Assembly: GCA_012960105.1 (NCBI GenBank)
Contig: DUBV01000014.1
Location: 87,666-151,665, forward strand
Direction: 5' to 3'
Source of the DNA: Thiotrichaceae bacterium
Lineage (GTDB): Bacteria > Pseudomonadota > Gammaproteobacteria > Eutrophobiales > Eutrophobiaceae
DNA: 64,000 nucleotides
The notes beneath the pieces were generated by a model. That model did not search any database. It was not told where the DNA came from and saw only the letters and a list, made by a program, of their open reading frames with translations. The position numbers were made by a program, and so were the translations under genes. Shown piece after piece: positions 18,576 to 28,381 of this stretch; within the stretch, counting starts at the first letter, position 1; each line of letters starts with the position of its first letter.

Positions 18576-20474
18576 CTACGATGCACTACTTACTTTCCGA
18601 TCCATATCACTCTCATCCACCTGTCCAGTAACAAACTTAAGAATACCTTCATAATCTAATCCAGCATCTCTTAACATATCTTCTCTTGAACCATGCGGAA
18701 GTAATCTATCGGGTAAACCATAGTTAGCAATTCGTTGTGCAATACCGTACGTGGCAATAACTTCATTAACTGCTGAACCTGCACCGCCTTGAATTGCATT
18801 TTCTTCCACCGTGATAATCAAATCATGCGTAGCACACATATCAATAATTAACGTTTCATCTATTGGTTTTACAAATCGCATATTCACAACAGTTGCGCCT
18901 AGCTCTTCACCTATCTTTTCACAATCGGCTACCATGCTACCGAATGCTAAAATCGCTAAGCGTTTTCCTTTACGTTTAATTTCAGCTTTACCTATAGGTA
19001 ACTCTGTCATTTCTTTTTGTACTTCTACACCTGGTCCTATGCCACGTGGGTAACGAACGGCAACAGCACAATCTTGTTTGTATCCGGTATATAACATTTG
19101 CCGACATTCATTTTCATCAGCCGGCGCCATGATGATAATGTTGGGTAAACAGCGCATGAAACTTAAATCGTAAGCACCATTATGTGTTGCACCATCGGCA
19201 CCGACACAACCGGCACGATCAATTGCGAATAACACAGGTAAATTCTGATTGAGTACGTCATGGATTAATTGATCATAGCCACGTTGTAAGAACGTTGAGT
19301 AGATGGCAACGACGGGTTTTAAGCCATCGCACGCCATCGCTGCAGCAACGGTGACACTGTGTTGTTCGGCTATCGCAACATCAAAATATTTATCAGGATG
19401 TTCTTGTTCAAACTGAACTAAACCAGAACCTTCACGCATTGCCGGTGTAATTGCAGTGAAGCGACGATCTTCATTGGCCATATCAATCGCCCAATCGCCA
19501 AACACTTTACTGTATGTCGGGCCGGATGAAGGTTTACCTGAAGCAACGATACCTTTATGCGGATCGAACGGCGTGACACCATGATATTTAATAGGGTCTT
19601 CTTCTGCCGGACCGTAGCCTTTACCTTTCTTGGTAATGATGTGTAAGAACTGAGGGCCTTCTAGTTCTTTAATATTTTTTAATGTCGCCAGCAACGCATG
19701 CAGATCATGTCCATCTACTGGACCAATATAATTAAAACCAAATTCTTCAAATAAAATACCGGGAGTAATTAAGCCTTTAACGTGTTCTTCTGCGCGCTTT
19801 GCTATCTCAAGTGCATTGGGGATATTTGATAAGACTTTTTTACTGCCCTTGCGAACAGTGGAATAAACCTTACCTGATAACAATTGTGCAAAACGATTTG
19901 AAAGTGCACCCACATTCGGTGAAATCGCCATATTGTTATCATTCAATATAACCAACATATCACTATGCTGAGCCCCAGCATGATTTAGAGCTTCAAACGC
20001 CATACCAGCAGTCATACTGCCATCACCAATGATTGCAACGCATTTACGGTTTGAGCCTGTTCGAGCCGCAGCAATCGACATGCCTAAAGCAGCACTAATC
20101 GAGGTACTGGAATGGCCGACACCAAAACAATCATATTCACTCTCATCTCGTTTCGGAAATGGCGCTAAGCCTTGCCATTGTCGGATGCTATGTAATTCGT
20201 CTTTTCTACCGGTGAGAATTTTATGGATATAGGCTTGATGCCCCACATCCCAAATCAGACGATCATCAGGCGTATTGTATAAATAATGTAAGGCCACGCT
20301 TAATTCAGCAACGCCCAAACTTGCCGCAAAGTGGCCACCACTCTTACTTACGGAATGTAGCAGGAAATATCTGACTTCTTCGACGAGCTGTTCTAATTGC
20401 GACTCAGGCAGTTTTCTCAAGTCTGCCGGACTGTCTATTTGGTCTAAAAGAGGTGTGTTGCTTTCGTTATTCAT
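18576..20474 (-). CDS. dxs: 1-deoxy-D-xylulose-5-phosphate synthase
   Basis: TPP enzyme that joins pyruvate and glyceraldehyde-3-phosphate in the first step of the MEP isoprenoid pathway. It has 632 residues, the normal length. Signatures include [18 protein letters not shown], the TPP motif [43 protein letters not shown] and [19 protein letters not shown]. It is divergent from hpnH across a 229-base gap. Copies of dxs often accompany hopanoid genes, which fits the neighbours. Confidence 0.97.
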   Translation of the reverse strand: MNNESNTPLLDQIDSPADLRKLPESQLEQLVEEVRYFLLHSVSKSGGHFAASLGVAELSVALHYLYNTPDDRLIWDVGHQAYIHKILTGRKDELHSIRQWQGLAPFPKRDESEYDCFGVGHSSTSISAALGMSIAAARTGSNRKCVAIIGDGSMTAGMAFEALNHAGAQHSDMLVILNDNNMAISPNVGALSNRFAQLLSGKVYSTVRKGSKKVLSNIPNALEIAKRAEEHVKGLITPGILFEEFGFNYIGPVDGHDLHALLATLKNIKELEGPQFLHIITKKGKGYGPAEEDPIKYHGVTPFDPHKGIVASGKPSSGPTYSKVFGDWAIDMANEDRRFTAITPAMREGSGLVQFEQEHPDKYFDVAIAEQHSVTVAAAMACDGLKPVVAIYSTFLQRGYDQLIHDVLNQNLPVLFAIDRAGCVGADGATHNGAYDLSFMRCLPNIIIMAPADENECRQMLYTGYKQDCAVAVRYPRGIGPGVEVQKEMTELPIGKAEIKRKGKRLAILAFGSMVADCEKIGEELGATVVNMRFVKPIDETLIIDMCATHDLIITVEENAIQGGAGSAVNEVIATYGIAQRIANYGLPDRLLPHGSREDMLRDAGLDYEGILKFVTGQVDESDMDRKVSSAS

Positions 20475-20703
20475 TAACTTACAGACTTAAAAAGATTCTC
20501 ATTATGAATAGTGACCCCCAAGCATGCAAGAGGCCATGCAAGAAGAACCTTTCAAGATTACAGCACAACCCCTAAAATAGCAGGGGTAAAGCCATAACTG
20601 TACATTATGTCGATCATCACTTACCGTAGCGCATTTTTAGCAAAATACCGCTAGAATAAGGCCAATATCTAATAAGCAAATCAATAATCTGGAGTCGTTT
20701 TAA

Positions 20704-21837
20704 ATGGGTGTTCCTCTAATTCAGCAGTACAAAATGGGTAAATATATCCTTGGCAAAAAGTTCAGAGGTGTAAAAAAATACCCGCTGGTATTAATGCTAG
20801 AACCCCTATTCCGCTGTAATCTGGCCTGTGCCGGCTGCGGCAAAATCGACTATCCCAAAGAAATTCTCGATAAACGTCTGAGCTATGACGAATGCATGAA
20901 TGCTATTGATGAATGTGGCGCTCCGGTAGTTTCTATTGCCGGTGGCGAGCCGTTAATTCACAAAGAAATGCACGACATCGTTGCTGGCTATGTCGCAAAG
21001 AAGAAATTTGTCTATCTTTGCACCAACGCCGTATTGCTGAAAAAACATATCGATAAATACACGCCATCACCTTATTTGACACTATCAATTCATCTGGATG
21101 GGAATCAAGAACGCCACGATCATTCTGTTTGTCTGGAAGGTGTTTATAAGAAATGTATCGATGTTATTAAAATTGCTGTTGGCAGAGGTTTCCGCGTCAC
21201 TATCAACTGTACTCTGTTTCAAAATGAATCTGCTGGTGAAGTTTCTGAATTTATGGATATGGCAATGGAGCTAGGTGTTGAAGGCGTAACCATTTCACCG
21301 GGATACCATTATGAAAGAGCACCTCAACAGGATGTATTCTTGAAAAAACTCGAAAGTAAGCAACTCTTCCGTGATTTATTTAAACTCGGCATAGGCAAAA
21401 AATGGCGTTTTAACCAATCTTCACTTTATCTAGATTTCCTTGCTGGCAATCAAACCTATGAATGTACGCCTTGGGGCAATCCCACGCGTAATGTTTTTGG
21501 CTGGCAAAAACCCTGTTATTTACTGGTCGGCGAAGGTTATGCCTCGACATTTTCCGGTTTGATGGAAGAGACTGTTTGGGAAAACTACGGTACTGGTCGC
21601 AATCCTAAATGTGATAACTGTATGGTACATTGTGGTTTCGAAGCAACGGCAGTTAACGATACGGTAAATAATCCTCTGAAAGCATTGGGTGTATTTCTCA
21701 AAGGTCCTAAGACTGACGGTGAAATGGCACCGGAATTACCGACGCTTTATAAAGTAGACGAATTAGCTGAAAAGGCTGGCAGCGTATCAGAGACCAAAGC
21801 GACCAAGAGTTGCGGTAGTAGTAAACAAGTAGCTTAA
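20704..21837 (+). CDS. hpnH: radical SAM adenosyl-hopene transferase HpnH
   Basis: Radical SAM enzyme that adds the 5'-deoxyadenosyl group to diploptene, the first step of extended hopanoid side chains. The start MGVPLIQQYKMGKYILGKK is highly characteristic of HpnH. The cluster motif is CNLACAGCGKIDY (Cx3Cx2C), followed by IAGGEPLIH. C-terminal cysteines in PKCDNCMVHCGFEA match the family. It has 377 residues. The stop codon touches palindromic element 2, and hpnB begins directly after that element. Confidence 0.96.
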   Translation: MGVPLIQQYKMGKYILGKKFRGVKKYPLVLMLEPLFRCNLACAGCGKIDYPKEILDKRLSYDECMNAIDECGAPVVSIAGGEPLIHKEMHDIVAGYVAKKKFVYLCTNAVLLKKHIDKYTPSPYLTLSIHLDGNQERHDHSVCLEGVYKKCIDVIKIAVGRGFRVTINCTLFQNESAGEVSEFMDMAMELGVEGVTISPGYHYERAPQQDVFLKKLESKQLFRDLFKLGIGKKWRFNQSSLYLDFLAGNQTYECTPWGNPTRNVFGWQKPCYLLVGEGYASTFSGLMEETVWENYGTGRNPKCDNCMVHCGFEATAVNDTVNNPLKALGVFLKGPKTDGEMAPELPTLYKVDELAEKAGSVSETKATKSCGSSKQVA

Positions 21838-22007
21838 ACCTAGATTCTGCAGTTGACCGCTACGTGTATTTGTTAACACACTTAGATGACAACAAAAGTA
21901 CTACCTCGGTATGAACACGTATACAAATCTAAGACGCTACAGCATGTATAGCAGCCAAACAAACCGAACCACTCTACACGCAGCAGTCCAACTACGGATT
22001 CTAGGTT
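21837..22007. repeat. 171-bp palindromic element between hpnH and hpnB, MITE-like (element 2)
   Basis: The left end AACCTAGATTCTGCAGTTG (21837-21855) is matched on the other strand by AACCTAGAATCCGTAGTTG ending at 22007, 16 of 19 identical. The similarity continues inward (CGCTACGTGTA against CTGCTGCGTGTA). It begins on the last base of the hpnH stop and ends one base before the hpnB ATG, so hpnB has no conventional leader. There is no coding capacity. Its end sequence differs from elements 1 and 3, so it is a separate family. Confidence 0.7.
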
Positions 22008-22008
22008 A

Positions 22009-23133
22009 ATGGAATTACCATTCCTGGCAATATTGCCAGGATTGCTTATTTGGATATCCATTCTTTTATTGCCTTGGCGTCCGTGGAGTACACGAGAGTC
22101 ACTTGATAGCCAACTTGATAGTCAGGCATCCATTAAAAACAGTGACTTATCTGAAATCACTGTACTTATCCCTGCCAGAAATGAAGAGTTAACCATATCA
22201 TCAACTCTTTACGCGCTTAAACAGCAGGGTGATGGTTTAAACGTCATTCTGGTCGATGATCAATCTACTGACAATACGGCCGAATTGGCAAAGTCAGTCA
22301 ATCTTGAACATCTCAGTATCATCTCCGGAACTGAGTTACAGGAAGGTTGGAGTGGTAAATTATGGGCACTGGAACAAGGACGCCAGCATGTCAAAACGCC
22401 CTATATTATCTTGCTCGATGCAGATATTGTTTTAGCAAAAAACCTTATACCCGTCGTTCTAGAAAAAGTAAAAAACGAGCAACTGCAAATGCTGTCACTA
22501 ATGGCTTTTCTCATGATGGAATCATTCTGGGAAAAACTATTAATACCAGCTTTCATTTTTTTCTTCAAATTACTCTATCCGTTTCACCTGTCAAATAAAC
22601 CAAATTCATGGATAGCCGCAGCCGCAGGCGGTTTCATCTTTATTGAAACCAGGGTTCTTGAAGAATTAGGTGGCTTTAATTGCATTAAAGATGCATTGAT
22701 AGATGACTGTTCACTGGCCAAACAAGTGAAACAGAAAAAACATAAAATATGGACGGGTATGACACATTCAGCCATCAGTATCCGTAGTTACCAAACACTT
22801 TCCAGTATTTGGCAAATGGTTGCTCGAACTGCTTATACGCAACTGATCTACTCACCCCTACTATTATTAGTTTGTACCCTGCTTATGGTAGCGGCATTTG
22901 GACTTCCTATGGCAGCACTGCTACAGAGCCAAGAGCTTCTTATTACCGGCTTATTCATACTCGGCTTGCAGGTATTCTGTTATATGCCGACATTACGCTA
23001 TTACTCTATGAATCCGTTATATGGATTAGTATTGCCACTTATTGGCGTGTTATACCTTGTCATGACTTGGAGTTCCGCCTATCGTTACTACTTTACTAAA
23101 GGTGCTAGCTGGAAAGGACGTTATTACAATTAG
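22009..23133 (+). CDS. hpnB: hopene-associated glycosyltransferase HpnB
   Basis: Family-2 glycosyltransferase, 374 residues, found beside hopanoid genes. An N-terminal membrane segment (about 3-24) is followed by the catalytic domain: TVLIPARNEELTISSTL, VILVDDQSTDNTAE and ILLDADIVL (the metal DxD-type site), then several C-terminal membrane segments. Family knowledge places it in hopanoid side-chain modification; the exact acceptor is unproven. No good ribosome site is seen because element 2 ends one base before the ATG. Confidence 0.9.
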   Translation: MELPFLAILPGLLIWISILLLPWRPWSTRESLDSQLDSQASIKNSDLSEITVLIPARNEELTISSTLYALKQQGDGLNVILVDDQSTDNTAELAKSVNLEHLSIISGTELQEGWSGKLWALEQGRQHVKTPYIILLDADIVLAKNLIPVVLEKVKNEQLQMLSLMAFLMMESFWEKLLIPAFIFFFKLLYPFHLSNKPNSWIAAAAGGFIFIETRVLEELGGFNCIKDALIDDCSLAKQVKQKKHKIWTGMTHSAISIRSYQTLSSIWQMVARTAYTQLIYSPLLLLVCTLLMVAAFGLPMAALLQSQELLITGLFILGLQVFCYMPTLRYYSMNPLYGLVLPLIGVLYLVMTWSSAYRYYFTKGASWKGRYYN

Positions 23134-23202
23134 TTTGAAACAATTGCGGAAAAACATCGTCAAATAAGAATAAGTATTGATAAATAATGGATTTATTAAG
23201 AG

Positions 23203-23844
23203 ATGAAATCAAATAAACATCAAATACAAGTAGTCTCCAAGATAATGTTTGGCATTTATTTGTTCTTTGCAGCAAATCCACTTTGGGCTGAAACAGAACA
23301 AGATCTGGCAATACAAGCTCCGGTCAATCAATTACATGAAGCATTGATTGACATGATGGTAAGCGCTGACTCAACGAGTTTTCAAGAACGCTATGCTCTC
23401 ATGGAAAACATTATTACCAATAAATTTAACACCCCGTTAATTTCCAGAGTGGTATTAAGCCGTTACTGGAAATCGTTAGACAAAAAAGCACAGACTGATT
23501 TTATTACTCTCTTCAATAGCCTAACGATATCAACCTATGTTGATCGTTTTGATTCATTTGATGGCGAATCATTCAAGAATATCTCTATTGAACCCATGAA
23601 AAAGAACAGGTTCATAGTAAAGACAGAATTCATACGAACTGATGATGACCCTGTCTCGTTTAATTACATTGTTCAAAACGATAACGATGAATGGAAAATT
23701 ATTAGTGTCATTGCTAATGGCATTAATGATCTGTCCTTAAAACGAGCCGAATATTCATCTGTAATTAAAGATCAAGGGTTTGATAGTTTGGTCATAAGCT
23801 TGAAAGGAAAAATCAATGATTTACAGCCAACTACAGCACAATAA
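23203..23844 (+). CDS. hpnM: MlaC/Ttg2D-type periplasmic lipid-binding protein (HpnM)
   Basis: A 213-residue secreted protein with a signal peptide of about 30 residues (IMFGIYLFFAANPLWAE). The body matches the MlaC/Ttg2D fold that shuttles phospholipids or hopanoids across the periplasm: ISRVVLSRYWKSLDKKAQ, FITLFNSLTISTYVDRF, then DEWKIISVIANGINDLSLKR. Between hpnB and an MlaA lipoprotein gene, it is best named HpnM. No mlaDEF genes are in the window. Confidence 0.88.
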   Translation: MKSNKHQIQVVSKIMFGIYLFFAANPLWAETEQDLAIQAPVNQLHEALIDMMVSADSTSFQERYALMENIITNKFNTPLISRVVLSRYWKSLDKKAQTDFITLFNSLTISTYVDRFDSFDGESFKNISIEPMKKNRFIVKTEFIRTDDDPVSFNYIVQNDNDEWKIISVIANGINDLSLKRAEYSSVIKDQGFDSLVISLKGKINDLQPTTAQ

Positions 23845-23935
23845 ATGATATTTTAAATTGTTTCGCCGTTTAAGATATGTCAATATTCGCCGATTATTAC
23901 AGAAACAACCTAAAAGATTACTCGAGAGAAATAAA

Positions 23936-24733
23936 ATGACTGGATCGCATTTTTTTAGCTTATTAAAGCACCTTATTCTTATTGGCCTATTATCTATTGC
24001 GGCAGGTTGCGCAACGACACAAACGTCAGAAGGCGTTGTAGATAATGATCCTATTGAGCCTGCTAATCGCGTGTTTTTTGATGTAAATGAAACACTCGAT
24101 AAGCATTTAATGAAACCCGTTGCTGAAGCATATGTGTCAATAACCCCTACGGTTGTTAGAACCAGTATTACCAATTTTTTCGATAACCTGACTTATCTTA
24201 ATGTTATTTTAAATGATTTTTTACAGGGTAAATTTGATCAGGGTATTACTGATATGCTACGTTTTACCTACAATTCAACCTTCGGTATTGGTGGCTTGTT
24301 TGATGTTTCTACTGGTGCGGGTATGCCGGCAAATAATGAAGATTTTGGTCAAACACTAGCATTATGGGGTGTAAACTCAGGTGCTTACCTATATATACCT
24401 TTAATGGGACCTAATACGGTTCGTGATACGACAGACTTTGTTCCAAGTACATTATTAAACCCGTTCTTTTACATTAGCAGTACAATACTCTTTCCAATCA
24501 GTGCGCTTAATGCAATTAATACACGAGCAAATCTGTTAGAAGCATCGAACCTACGTGATGAAGCAGCAATCGATCCTTATGCTTTCACACGCGAAGCTCA
24601 TCTACAGCAACGTGAATACCTAATTTATGATGGCAACCCACCTGTCACGGGTTATGATGATATATTCAATGATATTGACTTTGAAGAAGAAAGAACAAGT
24701 GAAGAATCAACGGGTGTATTAATCATCGAATAA
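23936..24733 (+). CDS. mlaA: MlaA/VacJ outer-membrane lipoprotein
   Basis: Outer-membrane component of lipid trafficking; removes lipid from the outer leaflet and hands it to MlaC. I use the ATG at 23936, giving 265 residues, because it follows GAGAG and places a lipobox (LLSIAAGC) at a normal distance; an in-frame TTG at 23858 would add 26 residues. VacJ hallmarks are DPIEPANRVFFDVNETLD, LTYLNVILNDFLQGKFDQG and RFTYNSTFGIGGLFDV. Partner of the preceding MlaC/HpnM. A strong terminator follows. Confidence 0.93.
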   Translation: MTGSHFFSLLKHLILIGLLSIAAGCATTQTSEGVVDNDPIEPANRVFFDVNETLDKHLMKPVAEAYVSITPTVVRTSITNFFDNLTYLNVILNDFLQGKFDQGITDMLRFTYNSTFGIGGLFDVSTGAGMPANNEDFGQTLALWGVNSGAYLYIPLMGPNTVRDTTDFVPSTLLNPFFYISSTILFPISALNAINTRANLLEASNLRDEAAIDPYAFTREAHLQQREYLIYDGNPPVTGYDDIFNDIDFEEERTSEESTGVLIIE

Positions 24734-24773
24734 CTCTAATACATCTACGCATATAAATTTGCGTTTACCATTT

Positions 24774-24805
24774 AAGCCTGATGTCTTTGCTTCGACATCA
24801 GGCTT
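24774..24805. terminator. bidirectional rho-independent terminator between mlaA and glcF
   Basis: Perfect 12-bp stem AAGCCTGATGTC (24774-24785) and GACATCAGGCTT (24794-24805) with an 8-base loop, flanked by short A/T-rich tracts on each side. It lies between converging genes and would serve both. Confidence 0.85.
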
Positions 24806-24813
24806 TATTATTT

Positions 24814-26031
24814 CTAATCGATCAGATCAGCAAGCTCTTCAATCCAGTGCCTGACTGGCACTGGACTAACTTGTTGTAAATACTGACAACATCCAATATT
24901 TGCCGTGAGAATTTTTTCTGGCTTGCCCTGCATTAAGTTATGAATTTTATTTTTCTGTAATTCATTTGAAATATCTTTTTCTAATAAAGAATATGTTCCT
25001 GCTGATCCGCAACACAAATGAGAGTCAGGTTCTTCTGTCAAAATAAACCCCAATTTTTTTAATAGCTTTTCGGTAACACCATCTAGTTTTTGTCCATGTT
25101 GTAAGGTACACGGACTTTGAAACGCAACTTGTTTTGACCTATTAATATTTAGTTTATCTAAATCAAATTCTTGCAAAAACTCAGATATATCTTTTGTTAA
25201 CCCTGATACCTTCTCAGCCTTACTTGCATAGGCTTTATCATCTCGCAGTAAATACCCATACTCCTTGAGATGCACACCACAACCACTAGCAGAACTAATA
25301 ATAGCTTCTAGACCTTGTTCAATTGCAGGCCAAAACAAGTCAATATTTTTTCGCATGAACTCTAATGCTTGTTCTGAGGCATCAAGATGATGACTCATAG
25401 CGCCACAGCATTGTTCATTTTCGAATTCAACTGTAGATACATCAAAATAATTTAATACTTTTTTTACTGATTGGTTTATTTCCGGAGACAATGTCGGTTG
25501 AACACATCCACCAAAAAGAATTACCTTGCGCTGATGCTCTTTATAATTAATAGCTTTATTTTTTTCTTTTTGAACAGGGATAAATTTCTGTATTGCTCCA
25601 GGAAGAAAAATTCGAACTGATAAACCGAGTTTAAATAAAATTTTAAATCGTTTCCTATAAGGTAAGGATTGTAATATTAAAAAACGATATGACTTGTCAT
25701 GCCACGAGCGTGACACCTTCTTCTCAACATAGTGTCGACCAATATCAAGCAATTTTCCGTATTCAACACCTGATGGACAAGTAGTTTCACAAGCACGGCA
25801 CGTCAAACAACGGTCAAGATGTTGCATGGTTTTATCTGAAACAGCTTCACCTTCCAACATTGATTTAATCAGATAAATTCGTCCTCGTGGGCCATCAAGC
25901 TCATCAGCTAACAATTGGTAAGTAGGACATGTAGCTGTACAAAATCCGCAATGCACACAAGAACGTAGAATGCGTTCGGCTTCTTTTCCCTGAACTGTTT
26001 CCCTGATTGATTGTTCGATAAAAGTTTGCAT
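24814..26031 (-). CDS. glcF: glycolate oxidase iron-sulfur subunit GlcF
   Basis: Electron-transfer subunit of glycolate dehydrogenase, 405 residues. Two 4Fe-4S motifs are at the N-terminus (CVHCGFCTATCP and CLTCRACETTCPSG). Two CCG domains follow, including FGGCVQPTL, NEQCCGAMSHH and HLCCGSAGTYSLLE. It is downstream of glcE on the same strand but separated by a MITE, which could alter readthrough. It acts with GlcD and GlcE at the inner membrane to oxidise glycolate to glyoxylate. Confidence 0.95.
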   Translation of the reverse strand: MQTFIEQSIRETVQGKEAERILRSCVHCGFCTATCPTYQLLADELDGPRGRIYLIKSMLEGEAVSDKTMQHLDRCLTCRACETTCPSGVEYGKLLDIGRHYVEKKVSRSWHDKSYRFLILQSLPYRKRFKILFKLGLSVRIFLPGAIQKFIPVQKEKNKAINYKEHQRKVILFGGCVQPTLSPEINQSVKKVLNYFDVSTVEFENEQCCGAMSHHLDASEQALEFMRKNIDLFWPAIEQGLEAIISSASGCGVHLKEYGYLLRDDKAYASKAEKVSGLTKDISEFLQEFDLDKLNINRSKQVAFQSPCTLQHGQKLDGVTEKLLKKLGFILTEEPDSHLCCGSAGTYSLLEKDISNELQKNKIHNLMQGKPEKILTANIGCCQYLQQVSPVPVRHWIEELADLID

Positions 26032-26041
26032 ATTGAACTAA

Positions 26042-26201
26042 GGAGCCTCTGATTAAATCATGAATCTAGATCTTGCAATTAAAACATCTTGTTTCTGCGT
26101 TGTAAAACTTCGCAATAGCCCGGCTATTACGCGCGTTTCACGCCTTGAACCAAAATATTTAAACCAGCAATCTATTCGACCCAGATTTAATCAGAGGCTC
26201 C
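26042..26201. mobile_element. 160-bp MITE with perfect 18-bp terminal inverted repeats and CTAA target duplication (element 3)
   Basis: Both ends read GGAGCCTCTGATTAAATC (26042-26059, and inverted at 26184-26201). CTAA flanks it directly on both sides (26038-26041 and 26202-26205), a 4-base duplication of the YTAR form known for IS5-group insertions. The interior is itself largely palindromic around AATAGCCCGGCTATT. No transposase frame is present, so it must have been moved in trans. It landed on the glcE stop codon; the duplication restores the TAG. Confidence 0.88.
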
Positions 26202-27260
26202 CTAAATATTTACGTACATTTTTTCTAAATTTAAGACTTTATGCGGATCGAAAGCTCGTTTTAATTCTTGCTGAAGCTTAAATAAGCCACTCGATAGAGG
26301 TTGAAAAACATCACCATTTCGATCACCGCCTCTAAATAATAAAGCACTACCACCAAGATCATCTGCCATTGTAAAAATTTCATTTGGAGAACGGTCAGAT
26401 GCAAGCCAATATTGAGATCCACCCCAATCGATTAAGTAATCATCATTTTCCAAGTTAACATTTGATGCAGAAGGAACTGATAAACGCCATATAGGTTTAT
26501 CTGTGTGAAATATCGATAAATTATAATCGCGTAATTCTTTCCAGAACTCATTACCTTTTTTATATTCTTCGAAGCCTGTAGATTTTAATGACTCTTTAAC
26601 AAACTTTTCATTTCCGGAGAACCTGACAATCATTTTTTCTCCATCGTAACAACTGGCCGAGACAGGAGCAGCACGGGAAGATATGTCATGTATCTCAGAC
26701 AATGCCTGTTGTCTGGACACTACTTTAACTCCCGTTGATTCAAATTCAGATTGGGGTAATACTTTTAATGTAACTTCCGTAATGATACCTAATGTACCGT
26801 ATGCACCTGTCATCAATCGAGACAAATCATATCCGGCAACATTTTTCATCACTTGACCACCAAAGGACAGTTCCTTAGCCAAGCCATTGATACAACGAAC
26901 TCCGAGAACAAAATCACGTGCCGAGCCACTATAGGGTCTGCGCGGACCACTCAAACCCGTCGCAATAACACCACCTATTGTTGTCTTATCATTAATTTCA
27001 GCTGGTTCAAAAGCCAACATTTGACCTTGTTCGGCTAACAACTTTGTAATAACGCTCAGCAAAGTTCCTGCCCTAACAGTAATATAGAGCTCCGTTGGTT
27101 CGTAGCTAATAACACCGCTATAATCAGCCATATTAATTTCTGACCCAACAGTATCTCTTCCCAGGAATACTTTGCTGTTCCCGCCGATAATTTTAAGCGA
27201 TTCTCCCCGCTCTATAGCCGTTAATATCTGTTGTTTTATTGCTTTTAGCTTCTTTTCCAT
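26202..27260 (-). CDS. glcE: glycolate oxidase FAD-binding subunit GlcE
   Basis: A 352-residue FAD-binding PCMH-type subunit. Visible are IIGGNSKVFLGRDT, ISYEPTELYITVRAGTLL, the nucleotide-binding stretch TTIGGVIATGLSGPRRPYSG and GQVMKNVAGYDLSRLMTGAY. Its last residues (FDPHKVLNLEKMY) are the common end of this oxidase family. It is divergent from the REC-GGDEF gene across 146 bases and precedes glcF; the MITE of 26042-26201 abuts its stop. Confidence 0.94.
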   Translation of the reverse strand: MEKKLKAIKQQILTAIERGESLKIIGGNSKVFLGRDTVGSEINMADYSGVISYEPTELYITVRAGTLLSVITKLLAEQGQMLAFEPAEINDKTTIGGVIATGLSGPRRPYSGSARDFVLGVRCINGLAKELSFGGQVMKNVAGYDLSRLMTGAYGTLGIITEVTLKVLPQSEFESTGVKVVSRQQALSEIHDISSRAAPVSASCYDGEKMIVRFSGNEKFVKESLKSTGFEEYKKGNEFWKELRDYNLSIFHTDKPIWRLSVPSASNVNLENDDYLIDWGGSQYWLASDRSPNEIFTMADDLGGSALLFRGGDRNGDVFQPLSSGLFKLQQELKRAFDPHKVLNLEKMYVNI

Positions 27261-27406
27261 TAACTTAAACCTGCTGACCTCGTTTTATCGTAAAAAATTT
27301 GTTTAATATCTAATAGTTATGATTAAAGTTTTTACTAAAGTTTATTCTGATTCTGGCCGAAACACTCATAAATAATCATTTTACTATTATCACATGATGG
27401 ATAGCT

Positions 27407-28372
27407 ATGAAGGTATTACTCGCTGAAGATTCACGAACGATGATGTTGACCACTTCGGCAATTATCAAAAAATCAGGCCATGAAGTAATTAAGGCATACG
27501 ATGGTAAGGAAGCACTTTCACTCTATGGTTCTGAAAAACCTGACCTCGTCATACTTGATGTAGAAATGCCTGAATTAAATGGTTTTGAAGTCGCAAAAAT
27601 AATTCGCTCTAGAGATGAAGATAATTGGGTTCCAATAATATTCCTAACTGGCTTTGTTGAAGATAAACACCTTTCACAAGGAATCGAAGCCGGTGGTGAT
27701 GACTATTTAACAAAACCAGTCAGTCCTCTCGTATTAAATGCAAAACTCAAAGCCATGCATCGAATTGCAGAGATGCAAACTAGACTTCGGTATATAACAA
27801 AAGAATTATCATCTACAAATAAAGAATTGCAAATGAGTGTTATCACCGATCCATTAACAGGCGCTAAAAATCGTCTTTATCTTGATGAATGTATTAAGCG
27901 CGAATGGTATCGCGCTATGCGTAATAAAACTGCGTTATCACTGCTTCTTGTTGATGTTGATAACTTTAAAACTTTAAATGACTCCAATGGTCATCAGGCT
28001 GGTGACACATGCCTGATTGATCTTGTAAAACTCATTAATTCTGATGTAAAACGCTCAACCGATATACTTTGCCGTTATGGTGGAGACGAGTTCGTTATTG
28101 TATTACCAGATACATCAGCAATTAATTCAATGAAAATTGCTGAAGCCATTAGAAAGGGAGTTGAAAATTACAATACTGAGCTTGCTAAAAAAACTGAGAT
28201 ACCTGTAAATATTAGTGTCAGCATTGGTAGCGCTACCTGCATACCCGACGATTCAATATCGTATTCTGATTTTTTAAGCTATGCCGATAAGGCGCTCTAT
28301 GCGGCTAAAGAAGCTGGGCGAAATTGCGTTGTTAAATCTGAAAGTTGTAACAATAAAAGTGTTGCTGCCTAG
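27407..28372 (+). CDS. response regulator with GGDEF output (PleD-like diguanylate cyclase)
   Basis: A 321-residue protein with an N-terminal receiver (phospho-acceptor Asp in LVILDVEMPELNGF, conserved Lys in LTKPVSPL) and a C-terminal GGDEF domain from about 140. The active site is YGGDEFVIVLP, with an RxxD inhibitory site (RSTD) five residues upstream, so synthesis of c-di-GMP under product inhibition is expected. It lies between glcD and glcE on the opposite strand, dividing the glycolate genes. No kinase gene is adjacent. Confidence 0.93.
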   Translation: MKVLLAEDSRTMMLTTSAIIKKSGHEVIKAYDGKEALSLYGSEKPDLVILDVEMPELNGFEVAKIIRSRDEDNWVPIIFLTGFVEDKHLSQGIEAGGDDYLTKPVSPLVLNAKLKAMHRIAEMQTRLRYITKELSSTNKELQMSVITDPLTGAKNRLYLDECIKREWYRAMRNKTALSLLLVDVDNFKTLNDSNGHQAGDTCLIDLVKLINSDVKRSTDILCRYGGDEFVIVLPDTSAINSMKIAEAIRKGVENYNTELAKKTEIPVNISVSIGSATCIPDDSISYSDFLSYADKALYAAKEAGRNCVVKSESCNNKSVAA

Positions 28373-28381
28373 AATATTATT

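Noticed and set aside
18446..18631. Plus-strand frame between hicB and dxs
   Set aside because: The opposite strand holds the recognisable HicA remnant and the dxs end.
20565..20590. Small CCCC/GGGG hairpin between dxs and hpnH
   Set aside because: Only a 4-bp stem without T run in a divergent promoter region.
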